Shown: positions 56,772 through 64,000 of the stretch, one piece after another
How positions within the stretch are numbered: position 1 is the first letter of the stretch
How the letters are laid out: every line of letters begins with the position of its first letter
NCBI GenBank assembly: GCA_003116975.1
Contig: BGKB01000083.1
Location: 192,603 to 256,602, forward strand
From: Aurantiochytrium sp. KH105
Taxonomy: Eukaryota; Sar; Bigyra; Thraustochytrida; Thraustochytriidae
DNA length: 64,000 nt
Direction of reading: 5' to 3'
Notes under the pieces: model-generated
The model's database searches: none
What the model was told of the DNA's origin: nothing
The model's input: only the letters and a program-made list of their open reading frames with translations
Made by a program: the position numbers and the translations under genes

Positions 56772-59558
56772 TTAAGCGCGGAACATGGCCATCTTTGCGC
56801 TGAGAACAGACTCGCTGTCGGCGCTGTCAGATCGCATTCGCGACGTTCTGCGGTACACGAAGATGGCCGCCGAAAGCGCGGCAATACCGAGAACAACAGC
56901 CACGGAGCTCACCGCAATGGTGGCCTCACCACTAAGACCGGAACTTGAGGCGCCTGTGTTTTCAGGCGAAGATGTAGGCGGATTGGCACAGTCGCATTCG
57001 TTAACAGCCTCGTCTTCGAGAAAGCACACATGAGTAGCCTCCGTGAGACTCGTGCTCACTGCCGCCCAATCAGACTCAGTCATCACGGCATGCGAGCAGT
57101 CCGAGTAGCCTGCTTCGCGAAGAGAAGCGCATGTGAAGATCGAAGACGTCTCCTCGGCGAAGCAGTCATTAAACGCGCAGAGACTTTCTTCGTACCCTTG
57201 GCCTTCCGGCGCCTCGGCGCATACGGCCTCGAGACTCGTGGCGCCCTGCGAGAGAATTGGATATGTCCCCTCTGGGCAGTCATCAATGCTCGCAATCTGA
57301 CACACAGACGAACCCTCCTCATCCTGGTAGCTGCCGCAACCCGTGCATTTGTATGCGCAGCCTCCGTTTAGGTAACTTCCTGCAGGCACAGGCAACTCTT
57401 GACAGACAGGCTCGGTTGAGCCAGCATGGTAGACGGGCACAGCATCCGCTCCGCACGCAGAAGACTTGCATGCAGACTGACCAGCTTCGTCTTGATACGA
57501 GCCGCATCCGGAGCACTCCGCGACGGGATAGCACTCCTCCTCGTCATCTTCAAAGAATGAACCTGCCGGAACCTCCTGGCAAGCCTCGGCGAGACCTTGC
57601 GCGGGGTTTGACGCATTGCCAATCTTGGGTACGCTGTTGGCAGGGCAGCTTTCCTTGGTTGCCGTCTTGCAAGTCGCTTGTTCAGCTTCATCCTGATACT
57701 CACCGCAGCCCGAGCATGGCTCAACGGTGTAGCAATAGTACGTCTCCTCGTATCTGTATCCGGAGGGTACAGCCTGACATGCATCTTGGACGCTTGTGCC
57801 ACCACTTGTCTGCACGGGAACACCTCCGACTTGTGCCTTGCAGAAATCGAGGTCAGCAGTCTTGCACTCGGTTTGCATGCGCTCATCCTGATACTCGCCG
57901 CACCCAGAGCACGTCGACACAGTGTAGCACGAATACGAGGATAAGGGCTCGGTGTAGACGGAGCCTGCAGGAACGGGCTGGCATGCCTCATTCAACGAGG
58001 TAGCTGGAGAAGACGAGAACGACGTTTTCGGCACGTGATTGTCGGGACAAGTCTCAACAGAAGCCGACTTACACTCTGTCTGCCCTGCCAAATCTTGGTA
58101 TGCGCCGCATCCGTCACAGGAATCAACAGGATAGCATGTAGATTTGTAGCTACCTCGAATGTCCTCGAAAAAATATCCAGCGTTCACCGCTTTGCAAGCG
58201 TCCTCGAGAGATCCAATTGGCTCGTAGCTTGAGGAGAACGCCGGGACTTGGCCTGCAGGGCAATCTTCGAGGCTGACCTCCTTGCATTCGGTTTGGCCGA
58301 CCTCATCCTGGTACACGCCGCAGCCCTGGCACTCGTCAATCGGGTAGCAGCTGCTCGAGGAATCACCTGCAGAGTCGGTGTAGTAATGACCGACTTCGAC
58401 AGGCTTGCAGATCTCTCCAAGGCTTGTGGCACGAGTGTAGATGGAGGCATACGAAGGGACGCTTCCTGAAGGACAATCGCTGAGCTCGGCGTTTTTACAA
58501 CTCGTTTGCCCTTGCTCGTCTTGATACGCTCCGCAGCCTTCACAGCCGTCAACTGGATAGCACGTACTCGTGGAGTCACCCGAGGAATCAGTAAAAAAAT
58601 GGCCAGCATCGACGAGCACGCATACTTCGTCAATCGAGGTTGCCCCGGAGTAACCTGTGTAGCTTGGAACATGGTTCGCAGGACAGTCTTGAAGTGTAAC
58701 AGTCTTGCACTCGGTCTGTCCCGTCTCATTCTGAAAAGAACCACAACCCTGGCACGTCTCAACGGGATAGCATTCATCGTCATCGGTGGCGCTTTCCGGA
58801 TTGGGCGTGTCGGTGTAAAAGGAGCCGGCAGGTACTTCTTGGCACGCAGCTTCGAGACTTGCGAATCCTGATCCATACGAGTTTCCTTGGAAGGCAGGAA
58901 CCTGGCCTTGAGGGCACGTCTCAAGAGTTGCCATTTTGCACTCGGTCTGTCCTGTCTCATTTTGAAAAGAACCACAACCCTGGCATGTCTCAATGGGATA
59001 GCATTCGTCATCATCGGTGGCGCTTTCCGGATTGGGTGTGTCGGTGTAGAAAGAGCCAACGGGCACCTCTTTGCACGCAGCTTCCAGGCTTGCGAAACCT
59101 GATCCATACGAGCTTCCCTGGAAGGCAGGAACATGGCCTTGAGGACACATCTCAAGAGTTGCCATTTTGCATTCCGTCTGCCCTTGCTCGTCCTGGTATG
59201 CGCCGCAACCTTCGCACGGATTCACCGGGAAGCATTGCGAAGAAGAGGAGACGCTTGCAGGGTCTACCGTCTCAATGTAATACGAGCCAGCGCTGACAGT
59301 TTTGCATGCTTCTGCAAGAGAAGTCACCCCTCCGTAATTGTAGTCTGGGACTTGACCCTCAGGGCATGTTGCCGAAGTAGCTTGCTTGCAGCCTACTTGG
59401 CCTGCCTCGTCCTGATAGCCTCCGCAGCCAGTGCAAGCAACACAGGCACCATCAACAAAGCCATATCCGATCTCGCAGTCTGCAGCACTCTGACCAAGCG
59501 CCTGACCACAAGCCAGTGCAACAAGGGTTAAAACGCAGGCAAGACGCCCTTGCTTCAT
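56772..59558 (-). CDS. Secreted/type I membrane protein with 11 cysteine-rich repeats
   Basis: 928 residues from Met 59558, chosen because a clean signal peptide follows at once (LACVLTLVALACGQALG). Eleven repeats of about 70-77 residues share the core C.GCG.YQDE.GQ..CK, then a CP...VP...EAC..V.AG..Y segment and CY.V..C. Repeats 3 and 4 are nearly identical, marking a recent duplication of about 231 bp. The end has a hydrophobic segment near 876-900 (VSSVAVVLGIAALSAAIFVY) and a short basic cytoplasmic tail, so type I topology is predicted. The repeat resembles ephrin-receptor-like cysteine modules of protists. Adhesion or surface coat is a reasonable guess; no ligand is known. Confidence 0.88.
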   Translation of the reverse strand: MKQGRLACVLTLVALACGQALGQSAADCEIGYGFVDGACVACTGCGGYQDEAGQVGCKQATSATCPEGQVPDYNYGGVTSLAEACKTVSAGSYYIETVDPASVSSSSQCFPVNPCEGCGAYQDEQGQTECKMATLEMCPQGHVPAFQGSSYGSGFASLEAACKEVPVGSFYTDTPNPESATDDDECYPIETCQGCGSFQNETGQTECKMATLETCPQGQVPAFQGNSYGSGFASLEAACQEVPAGSFYTDTPNPESATDDDECYPVETCQGCGSFQNETGQTECKTVTLQDCPANHVPSYTGYSGATSIDEVCVLVDAGHFFTDSSGDSTSTCYPVDGCEGCGAYQDEQGQTSCKNAELSDCPSGSVPSYASIYTRATSLGEICKPVEVGHYYTDSAGDSSSSCYPIDECQGCGVYQDEVGQTECKEVSLEDCPAGQVPAFSSSYEPIGSLEDACKAVNAGYFFEDIRGSYKSTCYPVDSCDGCGAYQDLAGQTECKSASVETCPDNHVPKTSFSSSPATSLNEACQPVPAGSVYTEPLSSYSCYTVSTCSGCGEYQDERMQTECKTADLDFCKAQVGGVPVQTSGGTSVQDACQAVPSGYRYEETYYCYTVEPCSGCGEYQDEAEQATCKTATKESCPANSVPKIGNASNPAQGLAEACQEVPAGSFFEDDEEECYPVAECSGCGSYQDEAGQSACKSSACGADAVPVYHAGSTEPVCQELPVPAGSYLNGGCAYKCTGCGSYQDEEGSSVCQIASIDDCPEGTYPILSQGATSLEAVCAEAPEGQGYEESLCAFNDCFAEETSSIFTCASLREAGYSDCSHAVMTESDWAAVSTSLTEATHVCFLEDEAVNECDCANPPTSSPENTGASSSGLSGEATIAVSSVAVVLGIAALSAAIFVYRRTSRMRSDSADSESVLSAKMAMFRA

Positions 59559-59787
59559 CCTGCTTCGGACGAGAAAGAGAAAGAGAGCTTCCGCTTCTAT
59601 TCCTTTCTTCAACCTCGTTTGGGATTTGATGGCGCTTTGATTTAAGTTTTGCTTTCGCCTAAGACAACCACGAACGCAAAGCGATCTCGGCTTTCTTGTT
59701 TGCGTGCAACAATTTCCCTCCTTTGTTCTTGACTTGGTCTTCTTCTTCTACTTCATTGCCCCAGAAATTCGTGCGGGTGCTGTGAGA

Positions 59788-59909
59788 AGAGGAGAAGCCA
59801 AAGGAAAAGGTGCCAGCCTCCCACTACCACCTAAGTGTGTGAGTGAGGAGAGGAGAAGCCAAAGGTGAAGGTGCCCGCTTCTCACTACCACCTTTGTGCG
59901 TGAGCGCAC
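59788..59909. repeat. 61-bp tandem repeat, two copies
   Basis: AGAGGAGAAGCCAAAGG starts each copy (59788 and 59849); both contain CACTACCACCT. A few substitutions separate the copies. Confidence 0.85.
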
Positions 59910-60673
59910 ATTTGTCACCGTCTGAGAGATGGTTGGCCCCTGAGAACGCCGCAATCTCGTCGTACGTCCCGTCCTTTCTCGGCCCGGCCCGGTGCCGCTC
60001 CACGCCACCTTCCATTCATTCGCTCTTGCGTCTCGTCTGCATTCCGGCCCATCAAACCGACGATGGGTCTCTCCTGCCTCTGCTGGCGACACGACAGTTC
60101 TTACGCACATGCGCGGCGGCGGCTCAACGCAGCACGTGCAGCACGCGCTGTGTATCGTGGAGCGAGCGACCTGCAGCTGGTCCCAGACACACGCGTGCGC
60201 ACGCTTCGTGCGGACCCAGCTGCGGGCTTGACGGAAGATGAGATTGGACAATCTCGCGCAATCGCCATCTCGTGGGAAAGGTCGATCGCCATCTCGTGAG
60301 ATCTTGAGCGGAAGAAGCGACGAATGGCGCGTCCGTGCTTTGGCGTCAAGCGATGCGATGGAAGCTTTGGAGTCTTGACGACGTGCGCATTTGTTCACGA
60401 GCTGTACGACAGCAAGTGGTGAATGATCATGGTGGTGCTGTTTCGTCTCGAAAGAGGGAGGGAGGCAAGCCAGCTCCGCCGAGGCCTGCATCGGCTTTTG
60501 TTGTCTGACTGCCTGACTAACATAAGCGACAATGTCGTCGTCATCTCGGCCATTGTTTTGACGTCTTGCATCGTGATGAGGTGGTTGTCCTGACCAAACA
60601 GCTGCAACTAGCCCAGTCTCTGGCCAGAACCCTTGTGTCTCGCCTTGACATATGATGACCCATTGCGAAAAGA

Positions 60674-60706
60674 ACAAGAGCTCCGAGAAGGACTCGGAGC
60701 TCTTGT
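60674..60706. repeat. Perfect hairpin, 14-bp stem, 5-nt loop
   Basis: ACAAGAGCTCCGAG (60674-60687) pairs exactly with 60693-60706; loop AAGGA. Confidence 0.9.
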
Positions 60707-61759
60707 CCTTTTCCCCAGAACATCCCAAATCAATCTGGGCTGCAGCCTTTGGTAAAACTTCCATTCTTGCGTGTCCTGACCTCCTCGGTCAAGCGGCTGC
60801 ACGCGCCGCTGCGGTCATGTCCCTGGCCCAGCTCGTGTGCAGACGGCACGGCGGTCTCTCTTGATGTTTCCGCGGTCCCTGTCGCGCGCAGTGGCGCTCA
60901 ACGCTTCCCAGCCGGGGAGTGAGTGCCGTCGGTGCGGCGGTGTGCGACGCAGGTGACGGCTGCGGAGAGCAACCCTTAACGGAGGTGAGGAGGTCTTGAC
61001 TGAGACTATCCGTTGGCTGGTAGAGTGCCGCTGCAAAACCTGTCTTCGACACCTGCCTTTCCCTACGCGTCACCTACGCCTACGGCAAGACTCGGGCGGC
61101 CGAATTTATCAAGATGGACTTACAACGGTCTTGAACAAGGCCCTGAGGTTAAATACCCATGATTAGTTAGTGCGCACGCGTACGAGAAAGAGAGGAGAGA
61201 AGCAGCAGCAGAGAGCAGCGCTCCATTGAAAGTTAGGTGACTGTAGACTACTGTAAAAACTTTAAATTGAGCTTGGCAGCCTTGCGCTTACTCACAGTCA
61301 ATTCCTTGGTGGCGCATGGCCTTAACCTTTTTCAGAACAAAAAAACGACGTCGCGAATCAAGGCCTCGAGAATTTCAGAAACGCCACACAATAGTTCCGT
61401 TGACTATAGCAGCAGCAGCGCAGTGGCGGCGCCGCCCCAGCTCGCGTTGCAGTACGCCACAGCCCGATCGCATTGCTGCCGGGCCTGAGAGCGAAATTAT
61501 GGCTGTGTTCAAGCAACGTTGCACCTGACCTGGGCGGCTCTGTTATAAGTCAAGACATGAACATTGAGAGCTGAGCTGAGTGACGGTGAAGTGAACGGTT
61601 CTCCAAGGAGGAGAGGAGGTCAAGAGCGCTTGAGACTTACTAAAGCTGACAGCGAGTAAGCAAACACCAAGCCAGTAGTCAGCTTGGTGCGAGCACGGCG
61701 TCGCGTGCGCCCTGCACGCGCAGGAGCGTGTTTTAGGAGGGAACCTTCTGCCAGCGAAG

Positions 61760-62500
61760 ATGTCGTCTCTCGATCTCTCGTCGCGAGCGCGAAGGCCATC
61801 ACGGCAGCGCACGATGTCATGGAAGGATGATAACTACTCGAGCATGAAGAGAACGAGCCGCTTGCTAAATGCGCACAATACGAGCAGCACGCAGGGACAA
61901 ATCGAAGTGAGAGATCCAGACATTATGAGACTCTGCTACGACAAAGATGAAAGCTGGACGGAGCTTCGGCAACTTGCCATTCGAATTCAGAAAAATGGCG
62001 GCGTCGACATTGGTGATCATCGTAAGAACGGTCAAACATACCGTCGCTGTCTTAAAATTATGGAGCTCGTTTCATGGCTCGTGGACACGTTCGGCCTGAG
62101 CCGTGATCTCGCGTGCCTCATTTGCAAGGAGCTCTGGAAACACGGTCTTATCTGGAATGCGGAGAACAGTTACAGTGCATTTTCCGTCAACGAACTTACA
62201 TTCTTTCGCGTCGCTCACCCCTATGCCATCAATTTGTTGCTCTTGCCCTCTGAAATGGAGCAAGTGTACTCTGAAGCTCGCGATAAAACTGGACCCAAGC
62301 GAGTCGACAAATTCATTGGCGGACGCCACATATTGGCATGCTTTCCCTCTGCAGAACTTATCGATTGGGCCATGTCTGTCCACCATATCAACCCGCGTGA
62401 GCGCGCTGTGCAAGTGGTACAACAAATGGCGAATGAGGGATACTTTTTCAACGTTGACGGCACGACGCAGATTGTCGACGGACCGAACGTCTTTATGTAG
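61760..62500 (+). CDS. DEP-domain protein, first part of an interrupted frame
   Basis: 246 residues to TAG 62498-62500. After a basic, Ser-rich leader, residues about 82-150 resemble a DEP domain (RRCLKIMELVSWLVDTFGLSR, ACLICKELWKHGLI), and about 188-246 a second one (GRHILACFPSAELIDWAM, AVQVVQQMANEGYFFNVDG). The second domain is cut just where its last strand should end. The same frame continues without a stop after the TAG to the window end, so the TAG probably falls inside one gene. DEP domains bind membranes or GPCR/Rho partners. Confidence 0.8.
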   Translation: MSSLDLSSRARRPSRQRTMSWKDDNYSSMKRTSRLLNAHNTSSTQGQIEVRDPDIMRLCYDKDESWTELRQLAIRIQKNGGVDIGDHRKNGQTYRRCLKIMELVSWLVDTFGLSRDLACLICKELWKHGLIWNAENSYSAFSVNELTFFRVAHPYAINLLLLPSEMEQVYSEARDKTGPKRVDKFIGGRHILACFPSAELIDWAMSVHHINPRERAVQVVQQMANEGYFFNVDGTTQIVDGPNVFM

Positions 62501-64000
62501 CATAAGCACGACTACACGGGCAACATCGTCTTAAGCAAGCGCCGCATGCGTCTCATTGCCATCGAGATCGCTCATCTCTACGAATCGTGCGTGCAGTCAG
62601 AGTACGGCGGCAAACGGCCCGTGGCAACGGTCGCTCTTGTCGCCTCTCTTATCGAGAGCGTCATTGAAGATTGCAGCTTCCAAAAGGCCAAGTACGTGCT
62701 TTTGCAAATGAAAAAGGCGAAATTTGCGCAAATCAACAATCGAGCAACGCATAGCGCAATTTCTGCTTCGAGCTCCCAGAGCCGATGGTCCTACCATCGT
62801 CTCTTAGATGGTGTGGGAAGATGGACACAAGTTGGTCAGGACTTCAACCTTCTCAAAGAGCTAGGGAGAGATGATGACCCCGTCATGATCAAACTGGACG
62901 ATCAGTTCCATAATCTCAAAGCGCGCTTTTCCAACCGCGGGCCTTCTGGGCTGGTCTACCCAGACGCAACTCACACTGAGGATGACATTAGCGATGCTGA
63001 GTCTCACATTCCTCTCGTCATGAATGTCACAAAAGGGCGCAACGAGCTGGTGGAGCAAAATCTTGCAGTCACACTCATGTCGCATCTTGGAGGCGGGGTA
63101 GTAAGCGCCAAAGTTGGTGGTTTTTCCAGGGAGAGTGCAAGGACCAAAACTGTGCGAATGGTCATTCACCTGTTGTTTTGTCTCGTGCTTGCCATCGAGG
63201 TGCTCGCCAACACACAATCAGTTCTCGGTCTCACTGAAGGTTTGAAGGAGAGCATTTCAGCTTCGGCCGGATTCGAGCAAGCAACATCAAAGCATGAATT
63301 CATTGATTGGGTTCGGGGTCAGGTGGCGACCGAGTTTTCGTGGCGTGGTACACAATTTCCATTGCTTGAGCCACCAGCTATACTCGCAGGAGGCGCAACA
63401 CATTACACCGCGTGCGACGAGCTGCAGCAGCTCGTCACCTCTGCAGCAAGACGCGCAGCTGAGCATTCAGATTTTGACACGCGCATTCCCGTTATTCAAG
63501 CTGATACGGACAACGAGTGCTGGGTAAACAAGGAGACCCATGCAATTGGTACGGAAAACACATATGCTCCAGCAGCCTACCTGCTGACTTGTATGCAAAA
63601 CTCGGCAAAGTGCACCCCGGAGCTCGAAGGACTTAATGCGGAGCTAAGTCTGGAGTCCAAGAGCATTCTTGTGGACAGAATGGCTCTCGAGGTCGTCTTG
63701 CTTGGCTACAAGGCAGAGCCACCTCTGATCGTGAAAGTGACAGCGCAAACAAAGTTTTCTGCTGTCGCCAATGACGTTCACGTGCGCTTTATGCATGTTC
63801 CCGATCATGCTGGACACTCCGCCACTGAGTTCGTCCTTGTCATTCTGATCGTTTGCGTCACGCTCGATTTCATTGTGCTCGCCTGCAGGCGCGGGCGTGC
63901 CTTTCTCTTTGATGTCTCTCGCATTCTTCACCTGACCCGGATCGCCCTTCCATGCGTGGCCCTTCGTATGAAATTTGTCTTTGAGAAGGACTTGTACGCA
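62501..64000 (+). CDS. Continuation of the DEP gene: membrane protein, polycystin-like layout, partial
   Basis: Frame open for 500 codons in phase with 61760-62500 and cut by the window end; the first Met is at 62546. It starts with a DEP-like end (HKHDYTGNIVLSKR), then a helical region, a hydrophobic segment about 63150-63210 (MVIHLLFCLVLAIEVLA), about 205 residues of likely extracellular sequence with Cys pairs, and a second segment about 63826-63885 (FVLVILIVCVTLDFIVLA). One membrane helix, a large ectodomain and a second helix resemble the layout of polycystin-type channels, but no diagnostic motif is seen. Either one gene with an in-frame TAG or a separate downstream gene. Confidence 0.6.

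Larger units (their letters stand above)
59559..61759. other. Long intergenic region with repeats and a hairpin
   Basis: About 2.2 kb. The longest open frame (59748-60764, minus) is composition-driven, overlaps repeats and lacks any domain. It contains a duplicated 61-bp unit (59788-59909), a short duplicated TCGCCATCTCGTG (60264-60298) and a strong hairpin (60674-60706). No gene is supported. Promoters of the two divergent genes probably lie at its ends. Confidence 0.5.

Noticed and set aside
59748-60764. 338-residue minus-strand open frame
   Set aside because: Spans the 61-bp repeat and a hairpin, has no domain or conserved-looking tract, and overlapping frames are equally open because of GC content.

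Overview
This window is nuclear DNA of a compact, intron-poor protist. It shows GC-rich coding regions, long single-exon genes, short intergenic gaps, and typical eukaryotic genes (POLD2, SKI8/WDR61, NSUN2/Trm4, an EDR2-type protein, a COPI-associated protein, macro-domain, Rab-like and kinase genes). The mix of C2/IQ proteins, a DEP protein followed by a possible channel-like membrane gene, an EF-hand/COPI-associated fusion and a Crinkler-like kinase would suit a stramenopile such as a labyrinthulomycete/thraustochytrid. That placement is inference. A single ambiguous base at 30529 indicates a draft assembly.

Layout. 0-9.6 kb: the tail of an unknown gene, a very large C2/IQ protein, a coiled-coil protein and an ankyrin/TPR protein. 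10-15 kb: POLD2, a PDZ membrane protein and an EDR2-C protein. 15-25.5 kb, minus strand: an ABCG half-transporter fused to a secreted pectinacetylesterase/Notum-like ectodomain whose nucleophile position is Thr, a URC1-type GTP cyclohydrolase II-like enzyme, and an EF-hand protein with a 33-residue tandem repeat tail. 25.6-34.5 kb: two unrecognised membrane-protein families, each present as a pair. One copy of the first family is split by a 1.1 kb insertion carrying a piggyBac-type transposase remnant.

34.6-40.9 kb: the most unusual segment. About 6.3 kb is bounded by two near-identical 38-bp direct repeats. It carries a Crinkler-like protein with a kinase catalytic loop, an AAA+ ATPase, and a broken zinc-ribbon plus Ulp1-like protease gene (catalytic Cys replaced by Tyr, ribbon split by a frameshift). 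I read it as a candidate undescribed mobile element or the decayed remains of one.

41-64 kb returns to ordinary genes: COPI-associated/EF-hand, macro-domain, a non-RD kinase, an acidic protein, a divergent Rab-like GTPase, WDR61 (apparently with a first exon made only of the start codon), NSUN2, a coiled-coil protein, a cysteine-rich repeat receptor-like protein, and a DEP-domain gene whose frame is interrupted by one TAG and then stays open to the window end. Several intergenic regions hold perfect hairpins with 12-14 bp stems and 5-6 nt loops. Neighbouring genes show no operon-like functional grouping except inside the putative element and in the paralog cluster.
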